Origin: Microbacterium sp. MM2322
GTDB taxonomy: Bacteria > Actinomycetota > Actinomycetes > Actinomycetales > Microbacteriaceae
Reading direction: 5' to 3'
NCBI RefSeq assembly: GCF_964186585.1
Contig: NZ_OZ075067.1
Coordinates: forward strand, 2,232,001-2,296,000
DNA length: 64,000 nucleotides
The position numbers and the translations under genes were made by a program. The first letter of the stretch is position 1; each line of letters starts with the position of its first letter. Under the pieces are notes generated by a model, which had not been told where the DNA came from, ran no database searches, and saw nothing but the letters and a program-made list of their open reading frames with translations. Shown piece by piece: positions 42,608-51,292 of the stretch.

Positions 42608-45313
42608 TCAGCGGAGGAACTCGCCGCTCACCCAACCGGTCTTTCCTTTGTAGGTGATCTTCCGCCACGATCCCGAGGATCCCGTCACGGTGACCTTGGT
42701 CCCCTTCGGGATGAGGCTGATCTTCTTTCCCGAGGTTGACGGGGTGGCGCGGAAGTTGAGGGCCGCGGTCGTGACTTTCGTGCCCGTCACGGGTGCGGCG
42801 GCGACCGCCTTCAGCTCGGAGTCCCGCATCCAGCCCTTGGTCGACCCGGCCGTCACGGCGCGCCACTTTCCGAACGTGTCGTAGACCGTGACTTTCGTGC
42901 CGGCCTTCAGCGTCGAGAGAACCTTGCCCGAAGCGGATGCGGTCGCCCGCAGCGGCGTCGAGGCGATGCTCTGCCGGTTCTGGCCCGAGACCGCACCGGG
43001 GTTCTTCGCCGACAGCTTCGACGAGAACACCCAACCCGTCTTCCCGTCGACCGAGATCTGCGTGCGATCCTTCGACACCGACAGCGCCTTGACCGTCGTC
43101 CCCTTGCGCAACGTCGCCTGAATGACCGCGGACGACACCGACGGCGTCATGTTGGTCGTCGTCCCCAGGTACATCGTCTTGACGACCGGGGTCACCGCGC
43201 GGAGTTCGGAGTCCCGCATCCAGCCCTTGGTCGACCCGGCCGTCACTGCACGCCACTTTCCGAACGTGTCGTGCACCGTGACCTTCGTGCCGGCCTTCAG
43301 CGTCGAGAGAACCTTGCCCGAAGCGGATGCGGTCGCCCGCAGCGGCGTCGACGCGATGCTCTGCCGGTTCTGACCCGAGACCGCACCGGGGTTCTTCGCC
43401 GACAGCTTCGACGAGAACACCCAACCCGTCTTCCCGTCGACCGACACCTGAGTGCGATCCTTCGACACCGACAGCACTTTGACCGTCGTCCCCTTGCGCA
43501 ACGTCGCCTGAATGACGGCGGACGACACAGACGGCATCATGTTCGTCGTCGTCCCCAGGTACATCGTCTTGGCGACCGGGGGAACGGCCACTGCGCCGAG
43601 CTCGGAGTCCCGCATCCAGCCCTTGGTCGACCCGGCCGTGACTGCGCGCCACTTTCCGTACGCGTCGTAGACGGTGACCTTCGTACCCGCCTTCAGCGTG
43701 GTCAGCACCTTGCCCGAAGCGGATGCGGTCGCCCGCAGCGGCGTCGACGCGATGCTCTGCCGGTTCTGACCCGAGACCGCACCGGGCTTCTTCGCCGACA
43801 GCTTCGACGAGTACACCCACCCCGTCATGCCGTCGACCGAAACCTTGGTCCGTTCCCCCGACACCGACGACGCCTTCACCGCAGTGCCCTTGCGCAATGT
43901 CGCCTGGATCACCGTCGACGTCGCAGACGACGCCATGTTGTCCGGCTCCGTGAGGTACTTCGTCGTGACGGCCGGGGCGACATCCTTCACGGTCATGTAG
44001 TCGCTGTGGGACCAGTACGTCGATCCGGCCACCTGGATGCGCCACCAGACACCGTAGACACCGGTTCGCTGGTAGGTCTGCCCGCGGGTGATCGACCGCG
44101 CTCCGGTGGAGCACTGCGTCGAAGGCGCCTTGCGCGCATTGAGGCTGTCCGAGATGACCGTGATCGTCCCGGTCGCCTTGGTGATGCTGGAATCGGCGGG
44201 AACCGCGCACGCGCCGCCGGCGGGAGCCGGCATGGACAGTGCGGACTTCGCCACCCAGAGCGACTTCGAGCCACTCGTGACTCGGGCCCACGACCCGTAC
44301 GTGCCCGTGACCGTGACCTTCGCCGACCTGGCCAGCGAAGTGGCGCCGGTGCCGCACTTTACGGCAGGCGCCGTGCGGGCCGTGGTCGCGGTCGTCACCG
44401 TCGCCGCGGCGGACGAGGGCACGATGTCGGCGGCTGCGGGGACCGTGCACGCCTTGACCAACGCGGCCGCGCCACCCGGGTTCTGCGAGACCTGCGGCGC
44501 GAACCACTGCACGTAGTAGTTGTAGAAGTTGCGGTTGCCGTAGCTCGAGCACGAGTCGCCCTGCGCGTAGCCGGCGGCGAGCGCAGCGATGTTCGGGCGG
44601 TACGGGGTGTAGATGTACAGGTTCGCCGTCGCCTGGTTCTTGATGAGGACCTTGGAGGTGCCGCAGGCGCTGTTCGGGTGCCACTTGACCGTGGTCACCT
44701 GACCGGCCCGGTACCCGTAGTTCTGGGGGTTCTTCTTGTAGACCTGCTGCTGGCGTGCGCCGAGGTAGACCTGATTCACGAAACCCGCGGATGCGGCGCT
44801 GCAGGGGGCAGTGTCGGGACAGTTCATGCCCATCGAGGCGCGGTACGCCCACTCGGTGGGCTTGGTCGCGGTGATCAGGCCCTGCTCCTTCTGGAGCATG
44901 ACCAGGATCACCTTCGGGCTGATCCCGCAGGCCTTGCCGACGGTGACGATGATCTCCGACGCCCGGATCTTCTTCTTCGCAGCGATCGCGTTGCAGTAGT
45001 TGTCCTTGGCCTTCGCCGGGAGGTCGGCGGTGAAGTTCCGGAGACACGTCGGCCCCGTTGTCGCCTTGCACGAGGGAACGCGCGCCTCGAGGAATTTCTG
45101 CGCCTGAGCGGCCGTCATCGCTGCGCCGTTGAAGAACTCTGCATCACTGATGATGTTCCCGCCGTCGGTGATCGACTTCGGGAGAGGCGGCTCAGCCGCG
45201 CGGGCGACCGAGGTCGGCACGACGGCCATCAACACACTGAGCGTGAGCACGGTTGCGAGCAGCATCGCCATGCGCCGAAGGATGTGTCGGGGCACGGCAG
45301 ATGTGAGGCGCAT
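42608..45313 (-). CDS. Secreted multi-SH3 repeat cell-wall protein
   Basis: A 901-residue exported protein. A signal peptide covers about 1-39 (ILRRMAMLLATVLTLSVLMA, then VARAAEP). Residues about 45-290 form a cysteine-containing helical domain with an invariant-looking VMLQKEQGLITA, reminiscent of lysozyme-like hydrolases, but I cannot name its family. At least nine SH3b-like modules follow: two divergent ones, three near-identical double-module repeats of about 125 residues, and a final one ending GWVSGEFLR. Bacterial SH3 modules bind cell wall. Codes next to the polymer exporter, so a role in wall binding or remodelling is likely; hydrolase activity is inference. Confidence 0.82.
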   Translation of the reverse strand: MRLTSAVPRHILRRMAMLLATVLTLSVLMAVVPTSVARAAEPPLPKSITDGGNIISDAEFFNGAAMTAAQAQKFLEARVPSCKATTGPTCLRNFTADLPAKAKDNYCNAIAAKKKIRASEIIVTVGKACGISPKVILVMLQKEQGLITATKPTEWAYRASMGMNCPDTAPCSAASAGFVNQVYLGARQQQVYKKNPQNYGYRAGQVTTVKWHPNSACGTSKVLIKNQATANLYIYTPYRPNIAALAAGYAQGDSCSSYGNRNFYNYYVQWFAPQVSQNPGGAAALVKACTVPAAADIVPSSAAATVTTATTARTAPAVKCGTGATSLARSAKVTVTGTYGSWARVTSGSKSLWVAKSALSMPAPAGGACAVPADSSITKATGTITVISDSLNARKAPSTQCSTGARSITRGQTYQRTGVYGVWWRIQVAGSTYWSHSDYMTVKDVAPAVTTKYLTEPDNMASSATSTVIQATLRKGTAVKASSVSGERTKVSVDGMTGWVYSSKLSAKKPGAVSGQNRQSIASTPLRATASASGKVLTTLKAGTKVTVYDAYGKWRAVTAGSTKGWMRDSELGAVAVPPVAKTMYLGTTTNMMPSVSSAVIQATLRKGTTVKVLSVSKDRTQVSVDGKTGWVFSSKLSAKNPGAVSGQNRQSIASTPLRATASASGKVLSTLKAGTKVTVHDTFGKWRAVTAGSTKGWMRDSELRAVTPVVKTMYLGTTTNMTPSVSSAVIQATLRKGTTVKALSVSKDRTQISVDGKTGWVFSSKLSAKNPGAVSGQNRQSIASTPLRATASASGKVLSTLKAGTKVTVYDTFGKWRAVTAGSTKGWMRDSELKAVAAAPVTGTKVTTAALNFRATPSTSGKKISLIPKGTKVTVTGSSGSWRKITYKGKTGWVSGEFLR
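42803..43963. repeat. Three near-identical tandem repeats inside the SH3 gene
   Basis: Units at 42803-43176, 43193-43567 and 43589-43963, with start-to-start spacing of 390 and 396 nt. Long stretches are identical at DNA level, including synonymous sites, above all between the two left-hand units. Each codes two SH3-like modules. The right-hand unit is the most diverged. Recent duplication or gene conversion explains this. Confidence 0.93.
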
Positions 45314-45405
45314 GTGAACAGTGTTACTGAAGTTGCGCTCCGTTACCAGTCGAGTCTGAAGACGCCCTGCACGACACGCGGTTTATGTGCCGTTCACAGA
45401 AGAGA

Positions 45406-46515
45406 TCACAGTTCCGCGTGGAGCTGCCATACGCGTTCGGCGGCACCTGCCCAGCTGAACGCACGGCCGCGGTCCGTGGCCAGTACGGCGAGCCGTTCCA
45501 CCGTCGAGGTGGACGACAGCGTCGCCGCGAGTTCATCGCCCAGCGAGCCCGAATCGCCCGCTGCGAAAGCGGCACCGTCGAGGAGGAGCTCGCGATGGGT
45601 GGCACTCTCTGCGGCGACGATAGGGACACCCAGGCGCACAGCGTCGAGCGTCCGCCAGGGGAACGCGCTCCCATCCGCCGGCGCCACGTATGCGACAGCG
45701 CCGGCCATCACGGCGGCGCGATCGGGCGCGTCGAGATGACCCCGAACGTGCAGGCGTCGCTCGGGGAGACCTGCCGCGGCGGCCAGCTCGGCCACCGCAG
45801 GCTCCTCACCTTCGGGAGCGTCGATGACGACGACGGCAGTGTCCCGCCCCGACTTCACGACGGCTTCGAACCCCGTCCGGAGTCGCGCCGACGCGGCGGT
45901 CGAACCTGAGAGGAGGACATACCCGTCGGGGACGTCCAGCTCGCGCCGTCGTCCCACCTCGTCGCTCGGCACGCGGAGGTCCCCCGAGGGCGCTCCCGCA
46001 ATGACTCGGAGGCGATCGCCGAGCGGCTCGAGCTCGGCGACACGTCGCGCCAGTTCATGCGTGGGGACGACGAGCGCGTCTGCGTGACGCACGGCGCGGC
46101 GGAGCATGGCGCGGGCCCATGCGGCATCCGCCCGCGGAACCTCGTCGGGGTTCTCCCACGGCCGGATGTCCCACAGGGTCACGACGGTCTGATCGTGATC
46201 GTGCACGCGGTCGTGCCGGACGAGCGGCGCAGCCAGTGTCGGGGAGTGGATCAGGCCATCACCCGCACCCGCGCGAAGGCCACGGCGCCACAGGGCGGAT
46301 GCCGCGGCGGACCCGACGGGCAGGCGATCGGCGGCCGCGACCCCCTGCTCGAGCAAGGTGTCCGCGCCGGCATCGCTCGGCACGATGGCACGGACTTCGC
46401 ATCCGTTGGGGGCGGTGGCCACCAATCCGGCGGCGAGTTCGCGGGACGCCACGGCGAGGTCCGGCCCGGTCCCCGGCGCGGACGGGTCGAACACGACACG
46501 CAGCGTCGTCGTCAT
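45406..46515 (-). CDS. GT4-like glycosyltransferase
   Basis: A 369-residue protein with a GT-B layout: an N-terminal half with LIHSPTLAAPL and VVTLWDIRPWE, then ADALVVPTHELARRV at the domain junction, and a C-terminal half with YVLLSGSTAASARL, HVRGHLDAPD, VAYVAPADGSAFPW and LGVPIVAAESATHREL. The last blocks fit the donor-binding end of GT4 mannosyl- or glucosyltransferases, although the acidic pocket motif is altered to ADGSAFP. It is cytoplasmic and follows the LCP gene on the same strand with 19 nt between. Donor and acceptor unknown; a role in the nearby wall polymer is likely. Confidence 0.82.
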   Translation of the reverse strand: MTTTLRVVFDPSAPGTGPDLAVASRELAAGLVATAPNGCEVRAIVPSDAGADTLLEQGVAAADRLPVGSAAASALWRRGLRAGAGDGLIHSPTLAAPLVRHDRVHDHDQTVVTLWDIRPWENPDEVPRADAAWARAMLRRAVRHADALVVPTHELARRVAELEPLGDRLRVIAGAPSGDLRVPSDEVGRRRELDVPDGYVLLSGSTAASARLRTGFEAVVKSGRDTAVVVIDAPEGEEPAVAELAAAAGLPERRLHVRGHLDAPDRAAVMAGAVAYVAPADGSAFPWRTLDAVRLGVPIVAAESATHRELLLDGAAFAAGDSGSLGDELAATLSSTSTVERLAVLATDRGRAFSWAGAAERVWQLHAEL

Positions 46516-46534
46516 CGGTGATCCCCCTGCGCCA

Positions 46535-47989
46535 TCACGGCGCGGTCGTCGGTGTCGGTGTCGGGGGATGGAGCATCGTGTCGACCATTCCCCGGATCTT
46601 CTCCCAGTCCGCCGCCGTGGGGTTGTCCGGATCGATGTTCACGCCCTTCGGCGTCAGTTCGAGGTTCTGGACCTTCTGACCCTTCGCTTTGACGCCGAGA
46701 TCGACCAGGTACGGCAGCAAAGAGTCCGGGATGTCGGTCTGCACGAGGTTCTTTCCCGCCGACACGATCCCGCTGAAGCGAGTGAGAACCGTCGACGGCG
46801 TCGCCTGAGCGAGGATCGCGGTCTGCAGCTCGCGCTGGCGACGCATCCGGTCCCAGTCACTGGTCGTGTAGCGGGACCGCGCGTACCACTGCGCCGTCTC
46901 GCCGTCCATGTGCTGCTTCCCCTTCTCGATCCAGCCGGTCGCCCAGTCCTCGGCGGGCTGATCGGGGTAACGAGGACCAGGGCCCTCGGGCAGGCGGTCC
47001 TTCACGGTGATCGTCACCCCGCCGAGCGCGTCGACCAGGTCGGCGAACCCGTTCATATCGATGAACACGTGGTACGGGATCTTGATGCCGAGGATGGCCT
47101 CGGCGGCGTCCTTCGTCGCTTCGACCGCGGGCGTCGAGTTCTGCTTGTCGGCATCCGGGTACAGGCTCGCGCCACGATCGTCGCGGCACGTCTCGACGGC
47201 GTTCATCAGCTGGTTGATGCCCGATGACCACCCGCAACTCTGGCCCGCGTGCCCCTCGAAACCATCGGGATACAGGTCGCGCATGGGCCCGTCCGAGAAC
47301 GGCACGTGGCGGAGGTCGCGGGGGATGCCGAAGATCGCGACGGCACCCGACTCCGCGTTCACCGAGACGACCGAGATGCTGTCGAATCTCATGGAGTCCC
47401 GGCCCTTGCCGCTGTCGGCGCCCAACAGCAGGAAGTTGTAATACCCGTCCGACGGCGGAACGCTCGGCCCCGAGGCGAAGATCGACAGGCCCGAGCGGAG
47501 GGGGGCGACGACCGACTGCGCGGTGTATGCCGCCGCGGAGGCGGGCACGAGCGCGAGCACGAGAGCGACGACCGTCACCGCGGCGCGAGTGCGACCCCCC
47601 ACGCGCGGAAGGCGAACGAGACGGAGCGTGTCGACCGTCAGCAGCACCCACAGCGCGGCGTACACCCAGAGCAGGACCTGCACACCCGTGAGGGTCCACC
47701 AGGACGCGACGATGGTGGTCAGGGCGGATCGCCACATGAGTCCGAGCAGCACCGACGCCGCCAGCAGCACCCACATGACGAGAGTCGAGACCAGGCCGGC
47801 GCGTCCGAGGCGGCGATTTCCGGCGAGGATCTGGGCGGAACCGGGAAGGAGGAAGTTGGATGCCACGAGCCACCACGCGCGCCGCGACATCACACCTGGA
47901 GTCGACGTGTCGGGATGCCGCAGCGGGCGCTCCTCGACGATCGAGCGACCGCGCGTCGGCACCGAACGGGGTGGGCTGAGGACGCTCAT
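46535..47989 (-). CDS. LytR-CpsA-Psr (LCP) cell-wall polymer ligase
   Basis: LCP enzymes move wall polymers from their lipid carrier onto peptidoglycan outside the membrane. The 484 residues contain four hydrophobic segments in the first 160 (for example WVLLAASVLLGLMW), more than the usual single anchor, then the LCP domain (about 185-430) with NFLLLGADSGKGR, SISVVSV, the arginine-rich FGIPRDLRHV, and ARSRYTTSDWDRMRRQ, whose Asp and Arg residues bind pyrophosphate and metal. The ATG at 47987-47989 has GGGAGG upstream. A Pro/Thr-rich tail ends the protein. It probably serves the adjoining teichoic-acid-like locus. Confidence 0.93.
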   Translation of the reverse strand: MSVLSPPRSVPTRGRSIVEERPLRHPDTSTPGVMSRRAWWLVASNFLLPGSAQILAGNRRLGRAGLVSTLVMWVLLAASVLLGLMWRSALTTIVASWWTLTGVQVLLWVYAALWVLLTVDTLRLVRLPRVGGRTRAAVTVVALVLALVPASAAAYTAQSVVAPLRSGLSIFASGPSVPPSDGYYNFLLLGADSGKGRDSMRFDSISVVSVNAESGAVAIFGIPRDLRHVPFSDGPMRDLYPDGFEGHAGQSCGWSSGINQLMNAVETCRDDRGASLYPDADKQNSTPAVEATKDAAEAILGIKIPYHVFIDMNGFADLVDALGGVTITVKDRLPEGPGPRYPDQPAEDWATGWIEKGKQHMDGETAQWYARSRYTTSDWDRMRRQRELQTAILAQATPSTVLTRFSGIVSAGKNLVQTDIPDSLLPYLVDLGVKAKGQKVQNLELTPKGVNIDPDNPTAADWEKIRGMVDTMLHPPTPTPTTAP

Positions 47990-48014
47990 CGCGCCTCCCC
48001 CGCCGCGCACCGGA

Positions 48015-48530
48015 TCACAGGGAATCCTTGAGGCGCCGGTTTTTCTCTTCGACCTGCGTCTCGAGATCCGCGGCGTACGCGGCGACACGGTCGGCGATCT
48101 CTGCGTCGGCTGAGCCGAGCAGACGGACGGCGAGGAGGCCTGCGTTCTTCGCCCCGTTGATCGAGACGGTGGCCACCGGGATCCCGGCCGGCATCTGCAC
48201 GATGCTGAGCAGCGAATCGAGGCCGTCGAGGGTCGCGAGCTGCACGGGGACGCCGATCACCGGCAGTGTCGTGACCGAGGCGAGCATGCCCGGCAGGTGC
48301 GCGGCCCCGCCGGCGCCGGCGATGATCGCGCGCATGCCCCTCCCCCTGGCCTCACGCCCGTAGCGGAGCAGCTTGTCCGGGGTGCGATGCGCGGAGACGA
48401 CCTCCACCTCGTGTGCGATTCCGAAGTCGGTCAGCACCTGCGAGGCGTCGGACATCACGCGCCAGTCCGAGTCGGAACCCATCACGACGCCGATCAGGGG
48501 GGCGGAGGACGAGTGGAGGGGGCGGTTCAC
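48015..48530 (-). CDS. purE: N5-carboxyaminoimidazole ribonucleotide mutase
   Basis: De novo purine synthesis, class I PurE: converts N5-CAIR, made by PurK, to CAIR. The 171 residues show [23 protein letters not shown] and [12 protein letters not shown], all active-site blocks. It starts with GTG (VNRPLHSS), 6 nt from a TAGCCT box at 48537-48542. It is adjacent to purK on the same strand, although the separate promoter suggests independent transcription as well. Confidence 0.97.
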   Translation of the reverse strand: MNRPLHSSSAPLIGVVMGSDSDWRVMSDASQVLTDFGIAHEVEVVSAHRTPDKLLRYGREARGRGMRAIIAGAGGAAHLPGMLASVTTLPVIGVPVQLATLDGLDSLLSIVQMPAGIPVATVSINGAKNAGLLAVRLLGSADAEIADRVAAYAADLETQVEEKNRRLKDSL

Positions 48531-48536
48531 TCGACC

Positions 48537-48542
48537 AGGCTA
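48537..48542 (-). promoter_or_regulatory. -10 box of the leaderless purE promoter
   Basis: Reading leftwards, TAGCCT, 6 nt, then the purE GTG. It lies in the 48-bp gap after purK. Confidence 0.45.
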
Positions 48543-48578
48543 GGTCCGCCAGCTTGGAGAAGCCCGGAACGGCACGGG

Positions 48579-49706
48579 TCAATCGAGGAAGTACGCCGCC
48601 GCTGCTCGCGCCTCGTAGACCACGGAGTCGAGGTCCTCACCCACGACGTTGACGTGACCCACCTTGCGTCCGGGCCGCGGGTCCTTGCCGTACGTGTGGA
48701 TCTTCGCCGCGGGGTGCGCCGCCAGGGCGGCCGGAAGCCGGTCGCCGAGCGACCCCTCCGCGGGACCGCCGAGGATGTTCACCATGACGGCGTGCGGGGC
48801 GCGCAGCGCCGTGTCGCCGAGAGGCAGATCGAGGACCGCGCGCAGGTGCTGCTCGAACTGACTGGTGATCGAGCCGTCCTGCGTCCAATGCCCGCTGTTG
48901 TGCGGGCGCATCGCCAGCTCGTTGACCAACAGGCGTTCGTCGCCGGTCTGGAAGAGTTCGACGGCGAGCATCCCCGTCACGCCGAGGCCGGTCGCGATCG
49001 CCTCGCCGATCTCGGCGGCGACGTCCGCCAGGCGACCGGCGGAGTGGGGCGCGGGAGCGATCGCCTCGGCACACACCCCGCCCTGCTGGACGGTCTCCAC
49101 CACCGGATACACGATGAGGTCGCCCGAGGGGCGTCGCGCGACCTGCTGGGCGAGTTCGCGACTGAACGCCACGAGCTCTTCCGCAAGCAGGGCGGCGCCC
49201 TCCTCGAGAGCATCGAGCCAGTCGGCGGCTTCCGCGGCGCTCGACACGACGCGGACGCCCTTGCCGTCGTACCCGCCGCGCGGAGTCTTCACGACGGCGC
49301 GACCGCCGTTGCCGGCGATGAACGCGTCGAGGGCGGCGGCATCCGTCACCGCGGCCCACTCCGGCTGGGGCAGACCGAGCTCGGCGAGCTTGGTGCGCAT
49401 GTCGATCTTGTCCTGCGCGAAAGCGAGCGCATCGGGGCCGGGGTGGACGGCGACGCCGGCATCGACGAGGCCGCGGAGGACGTCCTGCGGCACGTGTTCG
49501 TGGTCGAAGGTGATGACGTCCACGTCCTTCGCGAAGGCGAGGACCGTATCGAGGTCGCGGTAGTCCCCCACAGCCGAGGCGGCGAGGCCGGCCGACATCC
49601 CGGACTGCTCCGCCAGGACCCGGATACCGATGCCCATCTCCACGGCGGGCGCGATCATCATCCGCGCGAGCTGTCCGCCTCCGACGATTCCGACCTGCAG
49701 TGCCAT
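48579..49706 (-). CDS. purK: N5-carboxyaminoimidazole ribonucleotide synthase
   Basis: ATP-grasp enzyme that makes N5-CAIR from AIR, bicarbonate and ATP. The 375 residues begin MALQVGIVGGGQLARMM; ATP-grasp blocks include VVKTPRGGYDGKGV and a metal-binding region LVNELAMRPHNSGHWT, ending GKDPRPGRKVGHVNV. The ATG at 49704-49706 has GGGAGGAG upstream; an in-frame start 11 codons earlier lacks one. Followed by purE, as in mycobacteria. Confidence 0.97.
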   Translation of the reverse strand: MALQVGIVGGGQLARMMIAPAVEMGIGIRVLAEQSGMSAGLAASAVGDYRDLDTVLAFAKDVDVITFDHEHVPQDVLRGLVDAGVAVHPGPDALAFAQDKIDMRTKLAELGLPQPEWAAVTDAAALDAFIAGNGGRAVVKTPRGGYDGKGVRVVSSAAEAADWLDALEEGAALLAEELVAFSRELAQQVARRPSGDLIVYPVVETVQQGGVCAEAIAPAPHSAGRLADVAAEIGEAIATGLGVTGMLAVELFQTGDERLLVNELAMRPHNSGHWTQDGSITSQFEQHLRAVLDLPLGDTALRAPHAVMVNILGGPAEGSLGDRLPAALAAHPAAKIHTYGKDPRPGRKVGHVNVVGEDLDSVVYEARAAAAYFLD

Positions 49707-49763
49707 GCTGCTCCTCCCGTCGAGTCCATCCTGGCGCATCCCGCGGCCCGCATCCGACGACGC

Positions 49764-50318
49764 TCAGTCGTCGGAGCCGACGATCGGGATGCTGTGTGAA
49801 TCGCGGTGCGCGAGGATCTGGCTGACCTCGACCTGATCCGCCAGCGTCTCGTGCACGAGCCGGACCGAGGGGATGTCGAGGAGTCGGAGCGGTTCATCGA
49901 CGCCGTTGGCGAGGATCAGTGTGCCGCTCCCCCACATCCGCTGAACCGGACCGCGGCGCTCGGAGATCGTGTAGCCGCGGGCGTGCGGGATGTCGGTGCG
50001 GCGACGGTTCACCAGACCCGCCCGTTCAATGACCCGCCTCGTCGTCACGGTGTACGTGTGAGAAAGCCAGCGGAGGTAGGGGACGACGACGAGGAGGAGG
50101 ATTACGAGTGCGGCGGCGACCCACAGCATCCAGTCCTCTAAGGGGCCGGGCAGGTTGCCGCTGAAGTACCCGGTCGCGCCCGATGCAGCGATCAGCGCGA
50201 GGGCCGGCCAGATGAGGCGGCGGGCGTGGCGCCGCAGTCGCGCGATCACGAGCTCGGGCGCGGTGGCACCCGGCGCGGGCGTCCGGGGACGGCCCGGGTA
50301 CGCGGTCGACTGGCTCAC
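49764..50318 (-). CDS. PH-domain (bPH2) membrane protein
   Basis: A 184-residue protein with two membrane helices (about 35-52 and 63-82) followed by a bacterial PH-like domain starting SHTYTVTTRRVIERAGLVNR and RRTDIPHARGYTISERR. This is the YdbS/bPH2 layout. The homologue lies between purK and birA in mycobacteria too. Function is not established; related proteins affect envelope stress tolerance. GTG start; no distinct ribosome-binding site is visible. Confidence 0.85.
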   Translation of the reverse strand: MSQSTAYPGRPRTPAPGATAPELVIARLRRHARRLIWPALALIAASGATGYFSGNLPGPLEDWMLWVAAALVILLLVVVPYLRWLSHTYTVTTRRVIERAGLVNRRRTDIPHARGYTISERRGPVQRMWGSGTLILANGVDEPLRLLDIPSVRLVHETLADQVEVSQILAHRDSHSIPIVGSDD

Positions 50319-50370
50319 GGCACCATCATGGCGCGCCCGGCCGTCCGTCCCACGCCGACGCGCCCGGGTG

Positions 50371-51153
50371 TCACCGGACGTGCACGACGTCGCCGGCGGA
50401 CACGACGTGAGTGACGCCGGCGGCGTCGACGATCAGCCGGCCTTCGTCGTCGATCCCCTGCGCGGACCCGATGAGGGACACGCCGTCGGGGAGGGAGACC
50501 GAGACGTCGGCGCCGATGGTGCTGCATGCGGTCCAGACCGCCTGCTTCGCGGCATCCGCCGTCGTCCCGCCGACCGCAAGGGCGGCAATGGCGTCGCGAA
50601 GGCCGGTGAGGTAGTCGGCGAGGAGGCGGTCCTCATCGGCGGTGCGCGCGAGCGCAGCGAACGACGTCGCCGTGGGAACGGGCAGCTCCGCAGCGGTCAT
50701 CCGCGTGTTGACGCCCGCGCCCACGACGACGCTGTGCGGGTCGCCGGGCATGACCTCGGCGAGGATGCCGCAGATCTTCAGGCCTCCCACGAGCACGTCG
50801 TTCGGCCACTTCAGTCCGACCTCACGGTCGTTCAGCTGCGCCTGGACGGCGGCCGTCATGGCCGCGCCCGCCACGAGCGGGATCCAGCCGCGGGTCGCGA
50901 CGGGGAGGGCTTCGACGCGCAATAGGACGGAGACGGCGAGTGCCGAGTCCGGCGGAGTGACCCACGTCCGGTCGAGACGCCCGCGTCCGGCGCGCTGGTC
51001 GCGGGTGACGACGACGGAGAGGTGGGGATGCCCATCGGGATCGTCGAACGCGTCCGTCAACAGCTTCTTGTTGGTCGAGTCGACGCTCGGGGCGATGTGG
51101 AGTCGGGGGCTGATCGCGGCAGCTCGGGGGTATCCGTTCTCGGGGATCGACAT
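50371..51153 (-). CDS. birA: Biotin-protein ligase BirA (no DNA-binding domain)
   Basis: Attaches biotin to the carboxyl carrier domain of acyl-CoA carboxylase. The 260 residues hold SVDSTNKKL, GRGRLDRTWVTPP, KWPNDVLVGGLKICGIL and a C-terminal SH3-like cap. It lacks the N-terminal winged helix of regulatory BirA, so biotin control must come from another protein, most simply the TetR-type BioQ here. It diverges from accD across 139 bp, and its ATG is 6 nt from a TAAGGT box, so the message is likely leaderless. Confidence 0.96.
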   Translation of the reverse strand: MSIPENGYPRAAAISPRLHIAPSVDSTNKKLLTDAFDDPDGHPHLSVVVTRDQRAGRGRLDRTWVTPPDSALAVSVLLRVEALPVATRGWIPLVAGAAMTAAVQAQLNDREVGLKWPNDVLVGGLKICGILAEVMPGDPHSVVVGAGVNTRMTAAELPVPTATSFAALARTADEDRLLADYLTGLRDAIAALAVGGTTADAAKQAVWTACSTIGADVSVSLPDGVSLIGSAQGIDDEGRLIVDAAGVTHVVSAGDVVHVR

Positions 51154-51159
51154 GCCGCC

Positions 51160-51165
51160 ACCTTA
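51160..51165 (-). promoter_or_regulatory. -10 box of the leaderless birA promoter
   Basis: Reading leftwards, TAAGGT, 6 nt, then the birA ATG. Confidence 0.5.
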
Positions 51166-51279
51166 AAGCTCCTCTCCCCATCTCCTCCCGCGGGTTGACA
51201 GCCGCGGACGTGAGGGATGCCACAGCGGATCCGCCCCGCCGTTGTCGCCGGTATCCAACGACGCCGCGGATGCGCTCGC

Positions 51280-51285
51280 TAGGGT
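51280..51285 (+). promoter_or_regulatory. -10 box of the leaderless accD promoter
   Basis: TAGGGT, 7 nt, then the accD GTG at 51293. It sets the start codon against a longer in-frame option at 51242, which would begin upstream of the promoter. Confidence 0.55.
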
Positions 51286-51292
51286 GGAACGC

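Noticed and set aside
42803..43963. CRISPR-like array from regular repeats
   Set aside because: Units are about 375 bp, in frame, and code SH3 modules; there are no short repeats with unique spacers and no cas genes.
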